Assembly: GCF_002224675.1 (NCBI RefSeq)
Contig: NZ_NMPZ01000019.1
Coordinates: 1-64,000, forward strand
Reading direction: 5' to 3'
DNA: 64,000 nt
Source: Segatella copri
Lineage (GTDB): Bacteria > Bacteroidota > Bacteroidia > Bacteroidales > Bacteroidaceae
Shown: positions 7,924 through 17,265 of the stretch, in pieces
Numbering within the stretch: the first letter of the stretch is position 1
Layout of the letters: the number at the start of each line of letters is the position of its first letter
Notes under the pieces: generated by a model
What the model was told of the DNA's origin: nothing
What the model saw: only the letters and a program-made list of their open reading frames with translations
Databases searched by the model: none
Program-made: the position numbers and the translations under genes

Positions 7924-10143
7924 ATGAACGAAACACCTTTTAAATTCACATCCGAAGAAAAGGAACAGACACTCCAAATCCTGGAGCGCCTGAGAACCGC
8001 CGTGGGCGACACATTCAAGCCGGGCGATGAGCAGCATCTGCGTGAAGACATACAGCATGCCTTCATCAACCACCAGATCAAGCGCAACGTCTTCGGCATG
8101 AACCCTATACTCGCAGCCCTGCAGACAGCAGAAATCGCAGTGAACGAAATCGGTCTGAAAAGAGACGGCATCATCGCCATCCTGATGCAGACCAGCGTCA
8201 TCGACGGCTATCAGACCATCGAAGACATCCAGAAGAAATACGGCGACAGCGTGGCGCATATCATCAGCGGACTGCTCCGCATTCACGATCTCTACAAGCG
8301 CAACCCGATCATCGAGAGCGAGAACTTCCGCAACCTGCTCATCTCCTTCTCAGAAGACATGCGCGTAATCCTCATCATGATAGCCGACCGCGTGAACGTG
8401 ATGCGACAGATACGTGATACCGACCAGAAGGAGGCAAAGCACGAGGTGAGCGAGGAAGCCAGCTACCTCTATGCCCCACTCGCCCACAAGCTGGGTCTCT
8501 ACAAACTGAAGAGCGAGCTGGAAGACTTGAGCCTGAAGTATCTGGAGCACGATGCCTACTATATGATCAAGGAGAAGCTGAATGCCACCAAGGCTTCGCG
8601 CGATGCTTATATCGCCCGATTCATCCAGCCTATCAAGGAGAAACTGGATGCTGCCGGACTGAAATACCACATGAAGGGACGCACCAAGAGCATCCACTCC
8701 ATCTGGCAGAAGATGAAGAAGCAGAAGTGCGCCTTCGAGGGTGTATATGACCTCTTTGCCATCAGAATCATCATCGACGCACCAAGAGAGAAGGAATACA
8801 TGCAGTGCTGGCAGACCTTCGCCCTGATTACAGACATGTATCAGCCGAACCCAAAGCGTATGCGCGACTGGCTCAGCGTGCCAAAGAGCAACGGATATGA
8901 GAGTCTGCACACCACCGTACTGGGACCGGAGAAGAAATGGGTGGAGGTACAGATCAGAACCGAAAGAATGGACGATATCGCCGAACACGGACTGGCAGCA
9001 CACTGGCGCTACAAGGGCATCAAACAGGGAGAAGGAGGCATTGACGAATGGCTTGCCAACATCCGTGCCGCCCTGGAAAGCAACGACGACCTGCAGCTGA
9101 TGGACCAGTTTACCACCGACCTGAAGGAAGACGAGGTTTATGTGTTCACCCCTAAGGGCGACCTGCTGAACTTCCCGAAAGGTGCCACGGTGCTCGACTT
9201 CGCCTACTACATCCACTCTCGCATCGGAAACACCTGCGTGGGCGGAAAAATCAACGGCAAGGCGGTAACCTTCCGACAGGAACTGCACTCGGGCGACCAG
9301 GTGGAAATCCTCACCCAGAGCAACCAGAAGCCTAGAAGAGAATGGCTCAACATCGTGCAGACATCGAAGGCGAAGGCCAAGATCCGACTCGCCCTGAAGG
9401 AAACGCAGAAGAAGGACGGACTCTATGCCAAGGAATTGCTGGAGCGCCGATTCAAGAACCGCAAGATTGAGATTGATGAAAGCACCATGGCGCGCATCAT
9501 CAAGAAGATGGGATACAAGGAGAACTCTGATTTCTACAAGGATGTAGCGGAAGAGAAACTCGACGTAAACACCGTGGTGGAGAAATACATCGAAGAGCGT
9601 GACCACGACCTCAACCTCAGCAACACCAACAAGCCTGCCGAGAGTGCCGAGAACTTCGAGTTCGAGAACCCTACCGAGGAACTGCTGAAGCAGAGCGACG
9701 ACGTACTGGTGATTGACGAGCACCTGAAGGGCATCGACTTCGAGCTCTCCCACTGCTGCCACCCTATCTACGGCGACCCTATCTTCGGATTCGTAACCAT
9801 CAGCAAGGGCATCAAGATCCACCGCATCGACTGTCCGAATGCCAAGGAGCTGCGCCGCCGCTTCGGCTACCGCATCGTGAAGGCGAAATGGAGCGGAAAG
9901 GGTACATCGAAGTATGCCATCACCCTGAGAATCATCGGAAACGATGATATCGGTATCGTGAGCAACATCACCAACATCATCTCGAAAGAGGATAAGCTCG
10001 TAATGAGAGGCATCAACATCTCGTCCAAGGACGGTCTCTTCTCGGGCAATGTTACGGTGATGATTGATGATGCCGGCAAGACGGATGCACTCATCAAGAA
10101 ACTGAGCGCCGTAAAGGGCGTAAAGCAGGTTACGAGAATATAA
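7924..10143 (+). CDS. RelA/SpoT homolog, (p)ppGpp synthetase with degenerate hydrolase domain
   Basis: A long RSH enzyme of 739 residues making the alarmone (p)ppGpp. Domains in order: HD-type hydrolase region (about 40-180), synthetase (about 220-380, with GRTKSIHSIWQKM, IRIIIDAP and NGYESLHTTV intact), TGS (about 405-465), a helical linker, and a C-terminal ACT domain (about 660-739). The HD site is ruined: NPILAAL at 60-66 replaces the HP motif and LMQTSVIDG at 87-95 replaces the HDxxED signature. It should therefore synthesise but not degrade ppGpp, like E. coli RelA. GGGAGGGA before the ATG is an unusually good ribosome site for this phylum. Confidence 0.93.
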   Translation: MNETPFKFTSEEKEQTLQILERLRTAVGDTFKPGDEQHLREDIQHAFINHQIKRNVFGMNPILAALQTAEIAVNEIGLKRDGIIAILMQTSVIDGYQTIEDIQKKYGDSVAHIISGLLRIHDLYKRNPIIESENFRNLLISFSEDMRVILIMIADRVNVMRQIRDTDQKEAKHEVSEEASYLYAPLAHKLGLYKLKSELEDLSLKYLEHDAYYMIKEKLNATKASRDAYIARFIQPIKEKLDAAGLKYHMKGRTKSIHSIWQKMKKQKCAFEGVYDLFAIRIIIDAPREKEYMQCWQTFALITDMYQPNPKRMRDWLSVPKSNGYESLHTTVLGPEKKWVEVQIRTERMDDIAEHGLAAHWRYKGIKQGEGGIDEWLANIRAALESNDDLQLMDQFTTDLKEDEVYVFTPKGDLLNFPKGATVLDFAYYIHSRIGNTCVGGKINGKAVTFRQELHSGDQVEILTQSNQKPRREWLNIVQTSKAKAKIRLALKETQKKDGLYAKELLERRFKNRKIEIDESTMARIIKKMGYKENSDFYKDVAEEKLDVNTVVEKYIEERDHDLNLSNTNKPAESAENFEFENPTEELLKQSDDVLVIDEHLKGIDFELSHCCHPIYGDPIFGFVTISKGIKIHRIDCPNAKELRRRFGYRIVKAKWSGKGTSKYAITLRIIGNDDIGIVSNITNIISKEDKLVMRGINISSKDGLFSGNVTVMIDDAGKTDALIKKLSAVKGVKQVTRI

Positions 10144-10205
10144 ATTGGTTTAAAGAAAATATAAAACCAATCGTATTGGAAAGCATAAAAATCAATGTTA
10201 CAAAA

Positions 10206-10240
10206 AAATCCCGCAGACTATCAATCTGCGGGATTTTTTT
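10206..10240 (+). terminator. Bidirectional terminator between rel and the TPR gene
   Basis: A perfect 12-bp stem (10206-10217 with 10225-10236) has T-runs on both sides and lies between two convergent genes, 62 bases past the rel stop. Confidence 0.85.
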
Positions 10241-10266
10241 ATTATTATTTCATCTTGTTCAAGCAC

Positions 10267-12228
10267 TTATTTCGTCTTATTCAACCGCTTGATTACCGAG
10301 TAGGCATCATACAAGCCCAGCTCTCCAGCCTTCGAGAGATCCTGGATACCAGCCTGCTTGTTGCCACTCTTGGCACGGGCGATACCTCTATTATAATACG
10401 CCTCAGCCAGACGGTTGTCTATCTTCAGCGCAATGGTATAATCATCTATCGCCTTGGAAAGCTCGTTTCTTCCGGCATGCAGATTACCTCTGTTATAATA
10501 GATGTAGGCATTGTTGCTGTTCAGGCGGATGGCATCGCTGAAATCAGCCTCGGCAGAATGGATATTCACCACTCCCTTGCCCTGAGCCTTGTTGAACTCA
10601 TCCATCTCAGCCTGGCAGACGGCACGCTGCCAGTAAGCCAGCGCATTCTTATCATCCAGCGAGAGATAATAGGTGAAATCGCTGATGGCTGCCTCGAAAT
10701 CGCGCAATACGCTATGAGCGATGGCACGACGCATCAATATCGACTTCTTCTGCTCAATATCCTTCGCCACACTCAGTTCTGCCGAAAGCTTATCGATGAG
10801 AGAGAAGATCTTCATAGAACTGTTCTCATCCAACTGCTCCTTGGAACATACGATATAAACCTTGTCCTTCATCTTCTGGTTCAGCGCCTCCACATCCTTG
10901 TCGAAAGCCTGTACCCCACTCACATTCTGAGTGTTAGGGAAGTAAGAAAGCTGGAACATCGGCAGATAGGCAGTCTCTACCTGGCGGTTCTGGACTCTTC
11001 CACGATACTCGCTCTTGTAGTTATGCTCATACTTCGGCTCATCATCCACCACAATGGAAGCGAACTTGTTTGGGTCTATCTCCGAACGCTTGCGCATCTC
11101 CTTCTTGGTCTTCGCACTCCAGCGAGGCTGGATACCGAGATGCTTGTTCATCTGTGCCTTGAAGATACGGAACTCATCCAGCTCAGCCTTCGCCGTCATA
11201 CCCAGTCGGCGATAGCAATGAGCACGGGCGGAAAGACCCGTCCAGAAGTTAGGAAACTGATTGATTACCGTAGTATAATCGCGGATAGCCGCCTTCAGGT
11301 TGCCCGTCTTGTCATGCAAAAGCGCACGGTTGAATATCGCCATGAAGTTCTTCGGCTCCATCTTGATGACGAAGTCGAAATCGGTGATGGCACGGTTGTC
11401 ATCACCCAACTGCACACGCATCAATCCACGGTTGTAGTGAGCGAGGAAGTTGTGCGGATCCAGGTCGATAGCGGCATCATAGTCGCTCATCGCACCTCGT
11501 AAATTATTGATGTTGATACGAGCCAATGCCCGGTTGATGTAACTGTTTACATTGTTCGGCTTGAAGTGAAGCGACTTGGTGAGTGCCTCATCAGCCACCT
11601 TCCATTCCTTCCGGGCAAGCGCCATATAGGCACGTGTAATCCAGGCATCACCATCGTATGGATTCAGCTTCAGGCTCTGGTCGAGCCATTTCTCAGCCTG
11701 CACCGTATCCTTCTGATGCAGATACACCTCAGCCTTCAGGGAGTAGGCATTTGAATAATCCTTCCATTTGGTGATGACCGTATCAAGTTCCAGCTGCGCC
11801 TTGTCGTAGTTCTTCGCCTCCATCTGGCAGAGCGCACGGTTGAACCAGTAGTTGCGGTTGCGAGGCTCCAGTCGGATGGCAGAATTATAGTCGGCAATGG
11901 CATCATCATAACGCTGCTGACGGATGCGGCAGATGGCACGCAAGTCGTAGATATCGTTGATATACGGATTGAGGTTGATCGCCTCGGAGGCATCACTCTC
12001 GGCACCCATATAGTCATCGAGATTAAACTTGGCCACACTGCGGTAATACCAAGGCTCATAGAGATAAGGCTTGGCACCGATGGCTAGATTAAAATACTTG
12101 ATAGAAAGAACGAAGTCCTCGTAGAAGAGCGCACTTCTGCCCGCCGTAACGAGGCGGTCAACTCTATATTGCGCCGATGCTGACAAAGCCGCCAGCACCA
12201 GCACAAAAGTGAAAATAAACTTTTTCAT
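10267..12228 (-). CDS. Exported tetratricopeptide-repeat protein
   Basis: A 653-residue TPR protein with an N-terminal signal peptide ([20 protein letters not shown], likely cut after ASA). At least ten TPR units run from about residue 25 to 350 and again from about 490 to 640, with typical NRAL..., [10 protein letters not shown] and [10 protein letters not shown] motifs. A linker of about 100 residues (370-470) separates the two blocks. TPRs serve as protein-protein scaffolds, probably periplasmic here. It is the third gene of an operon, overlapping def by the four bases ATGA. The binding partner is unknown. Confidence 0.85.
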   Translation of the reverse strand: MKKFIFTFVLVLAALSASAQYRVDRLVTAGRSALFYEDFVLSIKYFNLAIGAKPYLYEPWYYRSVAKFNLDDYMGAESDASEAINLNPYINDIYDLRAICRIRQQRYDDAIADYNSAIRLEPRNRNYWFNRALCQMEAKNYDKAQLELDTVITKWKDYSNAYSLKAEVYLHQKDTVQAEKWLDQSLKLNPYDGDAWITRAYMALARKEWKVADEALTKSLHFKPNNVNSYINRALARININNLRGAMSDYDAAIDLDPHNFLAHYNRGLMRVQLGDDNRAITDFDFVIKMEPKNFMAIFNRALLHDKTGNLKAAIRDYTTVINQFPNFWTGLSARAHCYRRLGMTAKAELDEFRIFKAQMNKHLGIQPRWSAKTKKEMRKRSEIDPNKFASIVVDDEPKYEHNYKSEYRGRVQNRQVETAYLPMFQLSYFPNTQNVSGVQAFDKDVEALNQKMKDKVYIVCSKEQLDENSSMKIFSLIDKLSAELSVAKDIEQKKSILMRRAIAHSVLRDFEAAISDFTYYLSLDDKNALAYWQRAVCQAEMDEFNKAQGKGVVNIHSAEADFSDAIRLNSNNAYIYYNRGNLHAGRNELSKAIDDYTIALKIDNRLAEAYYNRGIARAKSGNKQAGIQDLSKAGELGLYDAYSVIKRLNKTK

Positions 12229-12785
12229 CGACGAATCTTGGTACGATAGCTGCAGCGGAACTTACCCTTGATAATGTTCTTGAGCTTGCCAGCTATCATG
12301 TTCTTACGGAGAGGAGACACGCGGTCAACGAACATCGTGCCCTCCAGGTGATCGAACTCATGCTGCATCACGCGAGCCAAGTAGCCGCTCACCCACTCAT
12401 CATGCTCCTGGAACTGCTCATCCATATACTTCACATGGATGCGGGTAGGACGAACCACCTTCTCATTGATGCCAGGAATAGAGAGACATCCTTCATCAGA
12501 AGAATCCTTCTCAGCCTCCTCATCATACTCCAGGATATGAGGATTGATGAAGGCATGACGGAATCCCTTATACTCAGGGAGATCATCACTGAGCACATCG
12601 AGATCGATGACAACCAGGCGGATAGCCAAGCCTATCTGAGGCGCAGCCAGACCGATGCCATTGCTCGAATCGAGAGTCTCGTACATATTATTGATTAATT
12701 CCTTCAACTCAGGATAATCGGGGGTGATATCTTCAGCCACTTTTCTCAATACTGGCTGACCATAAATATAAATTGGTAAAATCAT
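12225..12785 (-). CDS. def: Peptide deformylase
   Basis: Removes the formyl group from the initiator methionine of new proteins. All three signature motifs are present: [10 protein letters not shown] (43-52), EGCLSIPG (98-105, metal-binding Cys) and [10 protein letters not shown] (141-150, the two metal-binding His and catalytic Glu). At 186 residues the length is normal. It overlaps ruvX upstream and the TPR gene downstream by ATGA, implying translational coupling. Confidence 0.97.
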   Translation of the reverse strand: MILPIYIYGQPVLRKVAEDITPDYPELKELINNMYETLDSSNGIGLAAPQIGLAIRLVVIDLDVLSDDLPEYKGFRHAFINPHILEYDEEAEKDSSDEGCLSIPGINEKVVRPTRIHVKYMDEQFQEHDEWVSGYLARVMQHEFDHLEGTMFVDRVSPLRKNMIAGKLKNIIKGKFRCSYRTKIRR

Positions 12786-13195
12786 CTTCTTGATTGCATA
12801 AAGTCTTGTAATATGATGGTAGCGCTTATCTCATCTACCAATCCCTTGTTTTCTCTTCTCGTCTTCTTCTTCACGCCGCCGTCTATCATGGCACGATGCG
12901 CCAAAACCGACGTAAAGCGCTCATCGTAGTACTCGATAGGCACATCGGGATGAGCCTTGCGCCAGCGGTTGAAGAAATTCTCCACACGCGCCAGGTTCTC
13001 GCTAGGCTGCCCATTGGGCTGGGTAGGCTTACCGATGACGATGCGCTCCACCTGCTCCTTCTGGATATAGGCTTCGCAGAATTCGAAAAGTTCGGGCGTA
13101 GCAACAGTTGCCAACCCATTAGCAATGATCTGCAATGGGTCGGTAACTGCCAGTCCGGTACGTTTCTTACCGTAGTCTATAGATAAAATTCGCAT
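12782..13195 (-). CDS. ruvX: Putative pre-16S rRNA nuclease (YqgF/RuvX)
   Basis: RNase H-fold nuclease of the YqgF family that matures the 5' end of 16S rRNA. 137 residues, family length. The first acidic residue lies in [17 protein letters not shown] (about 4-20), followed by [11 protein letters not shown] and [10 protein letters not shown]. It is the first gene of the ruvX-def-TPR operon and overlaps def by four bases. Confidence 0.95.
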   Translation of the reverse strand: MRILSIDYGKKRTGLAVTDPLQIIANGLATVATPELFEFCEAYIQKEQVERIVIGKPTQPNGQPSENLARVENFFNRWRKAHPDVPIEYYDERFTSVLAHRAMIDGGVKKKTRRENKGLVDEISATIILQDFMQSRR

Positions 13196-13236
13196 TCAGT
13201 TACGAAATTTCTAATCTTCTATGTGAAACGTGAAAA

Positions 13237-13719
13237 TTACTTCTTCAAAAGCAACCAAGCATCTGGATACTTGCCAGCGCGGAGCTCGTTGCGGCTCTTC
13301 ACTGCACCAGCCTTATCTACGAATGTAGAAGCAATGACACGATACATGTTACGTGCACTGTTGTAAACGATCTGAGAATCATAACCAGCGCTCTTCAGAG
13401 TGCTAGCCAATCCCTCAGCATTAGCCTTCAGAGAGAAAGAACCTACTACTACGCTGAAGTTCTGCAGACCAGAACCTGAGATGAGATCTACATTCTCCTG
13501 GCGAACAGTAGCATTATCAACTTCTGTAGTTGTGCTCTCTGTAGGAGTTGTTGTTTCCAATGGAGTAACTACTGGTTCCTGAACAGCTGGTTCCTGCTGA
13601 GCCTCCTGCTGCTGTGCCTTCTCGTATGCCTTCTTGTAGGCACTTTCCTTAGATGTACCACAACTTGCGAGTGCCAGAACAGCACACAATCCTAAGCTCA
13701 AAACTGATAATTTCTTCAT
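13237..13719 (-). CDS. SPOR-domain lipoprotein
   Basis: A 160-residue lipoprotein. The signal ends in a lipobox (LALASC, Cys 20). A Gln/Glu/Thr/Pro-rich linker (about 35-75) leads to a C-terminal SPOR domain (about 86-160: FSVVVGSFSLKANAEGL...YRVIASTFVDKAGAV). SPOR domains bind glycan strands lacking stem peptides at division sites, so a role in septal cell wall is likely. It lies 41 bases upstream of ruvX on the same strand and may be cotranscribed. Confidence 0.9.
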   Translation of the reverse strand: MKKLSVLSLGLCAVLALASCGTSKESAYKKAYEKAQQQEAQQEPAVQEPVVTPLETTTPTESTTTEVDNATVRQENVDLISGSGLQNFSVVVGSFSLKANAEGLASTLKSAGYDSQIVYNSARNMYRVIASTFVDKAGAVKSRNELRAGKYPDAWLLLKK

Positions 13720-13771
13720 AATCTTTTCTAAAATTGTATTTGTGTTTACTTAAATATTTTATATTGCTTCT

Positions 13772-13834
13772 CCTTATTATATATAGGTGCCGTCTCAACT
13801 TGAGTTCAGCCTACACCTTATTATATATAGGGGC
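13772..13834. repeat. Pair of 19-bp direct repeats
   Basis: CCTTATTATATATAGGTGC (13772-13790) recurs 44 bases on at 13816-13834 with one change. Both lie upstream of the SPOR gene. They could be paired regulator sites or a small duplication. Apart from these and the promoter at 13965, I see nothing in the 380-base gap. Confidence 0.5.
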
Positions 13835-13964
13835 AATACATAGCCTTACGCTTTTATTCTGCGAAAATACAAAATATATCCCAAAGAAAGAAACGTTTTC
13901 AGCATAAAGATTGTTAAACATTACGTAAAACAACATTTTTAACGAAATATTAAGACTTAAAAGC

Positions 13965-13994
13965 TTGTTTTTTGAAGAATAATTAGTATATTTG
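13965..13994 (+). promoter_or_regulatory. Promoter of the YtxH/holin-like operon
   Basis: TTG (13965-13967), a 19-base spacer and TATATTTG (13987-13994) match the Bacteroidota promoter. The leader to the first ATG is about 100 bases. Confidence 0.65.
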
Positions 13995-14100
13995 CAAATG
14001 ATAAGCGAAATAAGTGCATCTGGACGCAAAAACTCCAAAATGCCATCGCTATCACACAATTAACATCAATATATTGTATAACATTTAAAACTTTTAGATT

Positions 14101-14313
14101 ATGAAGGCATTAGGTTACATTGGCGCATTCCTCGGTGGCGCTATCGCTGGTACAGCACTCGGTATGATTTTTGCTCCTGAGAAGGGTGAAGATACTCGCA
14201 GCAAGATTGCTGGAGCTGTAGAAGATTTCTGCAAGAAGCACGACATCAAGTTGACACGCAAGGACGTTGACGACCTGGTTGACGATATCAAGGATGTTGC
14301 CCCTGAGGTTTAA
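14101..14313 (+). CDS. YtxH domain-containing protein
   Basis: A 70-residue protein with one glycine-rich N-terminal membrane helix (YIGAFLGGAIAGTALGMIFAP) and a charged cytoplasmic tail (KGEDTRSKIAG...), the layout of YtxH-type envelope stress proteins. It is the first gene of a three-gene operon with a holin-X-like protein and a small charged protein, a set seen in many Bacteroidota. Its molecular role is unknown. Confidence 0.85.
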   Translation: MKALGYIGAFLGGAIAGTALGMIFAPEKGEDTRSKIAGAVEDFCKKHDIKLTRKDVDDLVDDIKDVAPEV

Positions 14314-14378
14314 GCCCCACCCAACTACCCTGAGATTTCGACAAGTACAACATATTATTACTTGAATAAGCGATAAGA

Positions 14379-14729
14379 ATGTTTTCGAGCGATAAGAATG
14401 TAGAAACCATCGGGCAACTCGTAGAGGTGCTCAAGCATTACATCGGGCTCAGATCTGAGTATATGAAACTCGATGTAGCTGACAAGGTGGTAAGACTGCT
14501 CGCTGCACTGATCATGGGATCACTGCTGCTGGCTCTCCTCGCCTTGGCTCTGATATATCTTTCGTTTGCTGCCGCATTCGCCATGGCTGATTACGTAGGC
14601 TTGGCACCTGCATTCTGCATCGTGGCGGGAGCATACTTATTGATACTGGTTCTCTTCATCCTTTTCCGACATCAATGGATTGAAAAACCACTCGTGAAAT
14701 TCTTAGCAAGCCTGCTTATGCAAAAATAA
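14379..14729 (+). CDS. Holin-X-like / phage holin family membrane protein
   Basis: A 116-residue membrane protein with an amphipathic N-terminal region (IGQLVEVLKHYIGLRSEYMKLDVADK) and two long hydrophobic helices (about 40-65 and 70-92). This matches the Phage_holin_3_6 (holin-X) family, which in chromosomes is an envelope protein and not a lysis gene. It follows the YtxH gene by 65 bases and precedes a small basic protein by nine. Confidence 0.75.
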   Translation: MFSSDKNVETIGQLVEVLKHYIGLRSEYMKLDVADKVVRLLAALIMGSLLLALLALALIYLSFAAAFAMADYVGLAPAFCIVAGAYLLILVLFILFRHQWIEKPLVKFLASLLMQK

Positions 14730-14738
14730 ATAAAGAGC

Positions 14739-15038
14739 ATGATGATGACAAATGAGCCAAACAATGACAACAGGTACCTGGACGACGACAACAGTTGCCC
14801 ACAGTATAACAGCCTCAACGACATCAGACTGCGCAAGGAAGCACTTCGCAAAAGCATAGAGGCAGACGACAAGAAGATCAAGACCTTGTGGAACTCTCTC
14901 TTCACCAAGCCTGACGCCTTCAAGAAAGACGCAAGCAGAGGCAAGAGACTGCAAAGTATGATGTCTATTGGTATGGGAGCTTTCGATGGAGCTCTGCTGG
15001 CGTGGAAGCTCTACCGGAAATTCAAGAAAAAGAAATAA
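14739..15038 (+). CDS. Small charged hypothetical protein in YtxH operon
   Basis: A 99-residue protein with an acidic, Asn/Asp-rich N-terminus, a charged coiled-coil-like middle (LRKEALRKSIEADDKKIKTLW) and a basic end (LYRKFKKKK) after a weakly hydrophobic stretch. Three ATG codons occur at the start; the first is used here. Position suggests that it works with the two membrane proteins upstream. Confidence 0.7.
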   Translation: MMMTNEPNNDNRYLDDDNSCPQYNSLNDIRLRKEALRKSIEADDKKIKTLWNSLFTKPDAFKKDASRGKRLQSMMSIGMGAFDGALLAWKLYRKFKKKK

Positions 15039-15087
15039 GAGAATCCTTCTATCTCAAGAGAAAGATATGAATGAAAACCATCATAAG

Positions 15088-15119
15088 AAATGCGGCCTTG
15101 CAAAAGACCGCATTTTTTG
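15088..15119 (+). terminator. Terminator of the YtxH operon
   Basis: A 12-bp stem with one mismatch (15088-15099 with 15104-15115), a GCAA loop and a T-run lie 50 bases past the last gene of the operon. Confidence 0.8.
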
Positions 15120-15155
15120 TGTCTTTACTAGGCTCTTTACTAGGGTATAAAAACA

Positions 15156-15216
15156 AAAAAGGGTCACCGCCGTGACCCAATACCTTGTTAACCTTAAATC
15201 TAATACTATGAAAAAC
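15156..15216 (-). ncRNA. Candidate small RNA of about 60 nucleotides
   Basis: A complete minus-strand transcription unit without a gene: a good promoter (15254-15224), a predicted start near 15216, and a GC-rich terminator GGGTCACGGCGGTGACCC (7-bp stem, 15178-15161) with TTTTTTG after it. The RNA body contains TATTAGATTTAAGGTTAACA. No reading frame of useful size starts in it. Ends are predicted, not measured. An alternative is a terminator and promoter that only coincide by chance. Confidence 0.55.
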
Positions 15217-15223
15217 ACACATG

Positions 15224-15254
15224 CAAATGTAGAAAGAATCTGTGAACCTCACAA
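15224..15254 (-). promoter_or_regulatory. Promoter of the candidate small RNA
   Basis: On the minus strand TTG (15254-15252), a 20-base spacer and TACATTTG (15231-15224). The next minus-strand gene is not reached because a terminator follows within 65 bases. Confidence 0.6.
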
Positions 15255-15338
15255 GCTTTTTCTCAAAAAAATGCTTTTTCTTAGAACTCTTTAACTTTAC
15301 ATGTTGCGTATTTTTATTTATTTCAATTTCATTAAGAC

Positions 15339-16118
15339 TTATTCTTCGTCAATTTCCAGCTCCAGACCATCGTAGGCAAAGCAAAAACCAGCAGGAAGCT
15401 GGGCATTGGCGGCATCATGCAATCCTATCTGATGAGTAACGTGAGTAAGGTAGGTCTGCTTCGCTCCTATCCTGCGCGCCACACGGATGGCATCATCCAC
15501 CAATTGATGACTATGATGAGGTTTATCGAAGCGCAGCGCATTGATTACCAAGGTCTCTACGCCATCCAGATAAGCATACTCTTCATCACTCATCGACTTC
15601 ATATCCGTGATGTAGGCAAACTTGCCGAAACGATAGCCCAGGATAGGCAGTTGATCGTGCATCACCCGGATAGGCATAAACCCGACATCTCCAATCTGAT
15701 AGGAATGATGGGGTACGATGGTATGCAGCTTCAACTTGGGAGCACCCGGATAGAGCTTCTCTGCGTCCTTAGGGAAGCAGTAAGGCATCGTATGCGGCAA
15801 TGTCTCTGTGGTGATTTCATCGCCATAGATATTGATATCACCATACACACAGAAACCACGCAGATCGTCGATACCACCCACATGGTCGTAATGGATATGC
15901 GTAATCAGCACACCATCCAGCTTGCGGAAAGGAACCCGCAGGAGCTGCTGACGGATATCCGGTCCTGCATCTATCAGAATACGGGTACGCTCGGTCTCAA
16001 TCATCGCCGCACAGCGCAAACGGTTATCCCGTGGATCCCTGCTGCGGCATACCTCACAATCACAACCTAAAACAGGAACACCGCTAGATGTTCCTGTTCC
16101 CAATATTGTTATCTTCAT
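15339..16118 (-). CDS. MBL-fold metallo-hydrolase (PhnP-like)
   Basis: A 259-residue metallo-beta-lactamase-fold hydrolase. Visible are a Cys-rich N-terminal insertion (CDCEVCRS, about 19-26) typical of PhnP-like phosphodiesterases, the metal motif THIHYDHVGG (about 74-83), an Asp in ITDMKS, and a late His in PHHSHQ. The substrate is probably a cyclic phosphodiester, inferred from the PhnP likeness. It is followed upstream in the same direction by murB, 59 bases away. Confidence 0.85.
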   Translation of the reverse strand: MKITILGTGTSSGVPVLGCDCEVCRSRDPRDNRLRCAAMIETERTRILIDAGPDIRQQLLRVPFRKLDGVLITHIHYDHVGGIDDLRGFCVYGDINIYGDEITTETLPHTMPYCFPKDAEKLYPGAPKLKLHTIVPHHSYQIGDVGFMPIRVMHDQLPILGYRFGKFAYITDMKSMSDEEYAYLDGVETLVINALRFDKPHHSHQLVDDAIRVARRIGAKQTYLTHVTHQIGLHDAANAQLPAGFCFAYDGLELEIDEE

Positions 16119-16177
16119 GAATATTCAAATCTTTCTCTGAAAAACAAACGAATTCTTCACTCTTCGTTCTTCACTTT

Positions 16178-17233
16178 TCACTTTACATTTACTTCCGGAT
16201 GGATATCAATGCCAAACTTCTGCTTCACATCTTTCCTGATGGTCTCACAGAGATTGACGATCTCCTCACCCGTAGCACCGCCACGATTCACAAGCACCAA
16301 TGCCTGCTTGTCATGCACACCGGCACGGCCCAGGCTCTTGCCCTTCCATCCGCACTGATCGATCATCCATCCTGCAGGAATCTTCTCATGCTCCTCGTCG
16401 ATGGTATAATGAGGCATACCCGGATACTGGGCTGCCAAAGCATCATACTTCGCCTTCTCTACGATAGGATTCATGAAGAAGCTGCCCGCATTGCCCTGCA
16501 CCTTAGGATCAGGCAACTTGGCATTGCGGATTTCGATGATGACATCACGAAGCTGCTGCGCTGTAGGATGTTCGATATTCTTAGTCGCCAGAGATGCACG
16601 GATGTTACCATAGTCCAGATCTGGGGCATAAGTCTTCTTCAGGCGATAGATGACATGGGTAACGAGATACTGATCTCTCCACTCATGCTTGAACTTGCTC
16701 TGGCGATAGCTGTACCGGCAATCCTTGTTATCGAAAACTACCAACTTGCCGGTAGCAATCTCCACAGCCTCCACCTTATATATAATATCCTTTGCCTCTA
16801 CTCCATAGGCACCGATATTCTGGATAGCACTTGCTCCAACTTCGCCCGGAATAATGCTCAGATTCTCAGCGCCATAGAAGTCATGCTCAACCGCATAGGC
16901 AACCACATCATCAAAAACCTCGCCGCTACCACAGTTCAGGAACACCCAATCAGGATTCAGCAGGGCATCATCATGCTCAGCAGCAGCCAAGTCGCCATTC
17001 TCAAGCACCTCAATGCCCTTGATGGCAGAATGGAGCACCGTGCCCTGATAATCACCTGTAAGCAGGAGATTACTGCCCCCGCCCAGGATGAGCAGCGGCT
17101 GATCGGCAGCCGTAAGCCCAGCCACAATCTGCTGTGCCTCTTCTACCGATGAGTATTCCAGGAATCGCTTGCACTTTGCATCAATTCCAAACGTATTGTG
17201 AGCCAACAGGCTATAGTCTCGGATATCCTTCAT
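16178..17233 (-). CDS. murB: UDP-N-acetylenolpyruvoylglucosamine reductase
   Basis: Reduces UDP-GlcNAc-enolpyruvate to UDP-MurNAc, the second committed step of peptidoglycan synthesis, using NADPH and FAD. 351 residues. FAD-binding blocks LGGGSNLLL (about 50-58) and IPGEVGASAIQNIGAYG are clear, as is the catalytic-serine loop GNAGSFFMNP. The start fits the first strong ATG (MKDIRDYSLLAHNTFG). Confidence 0.97.
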   Translation of the reverse strand: MKDIRDYSLLAHNTFGIDAKCKRFLEYSSVEEAQQIVAGLTAADQPLLILGGGSNLLLTGDYQGTVLHSAIKGIEVLENGDLAAAEHDDALLNPDWVFLNCGSGEVFDDVVAYAVEHDFYGAENLSIIPGEVGASAIQNIGAYGVEAKDIIYKVEAVEIATGKLVVFDNKDCRYSYRQSKFKHEWRDQYLVTHVIYRLKKTYAPDLDYGNIRASLATKNIEHPTAQQLRDVIIEIRNAKLPDPKVQGNAGSFFMNPIVEKAKYDALAAQYPGMPHYTIDEEHEKIPAGWMIDQCGWKGKSLGRAGVHDKQALVLVNRGGATGEEIVNLCETIRKDVKQKFGIDIHPEVNVK

Positions 17234-17265
17234 ATCTGGTCAAATTATTAACAGTGAACTAAAAA

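Noticed and set aside
8350..9822. Open frame of 490 codons on the minus strand
   Set aside because: Antisense to the rel gene, whose domains are certain; Val/Leu-rich shadow sequence.
13811..14059. 82-codon minus-strand frame in the gap before the YtxH operon
   Set aside because: It covers the plus-strand promoter and the 19-bp direct repeats, has no ribosome site and an unlikely composition.
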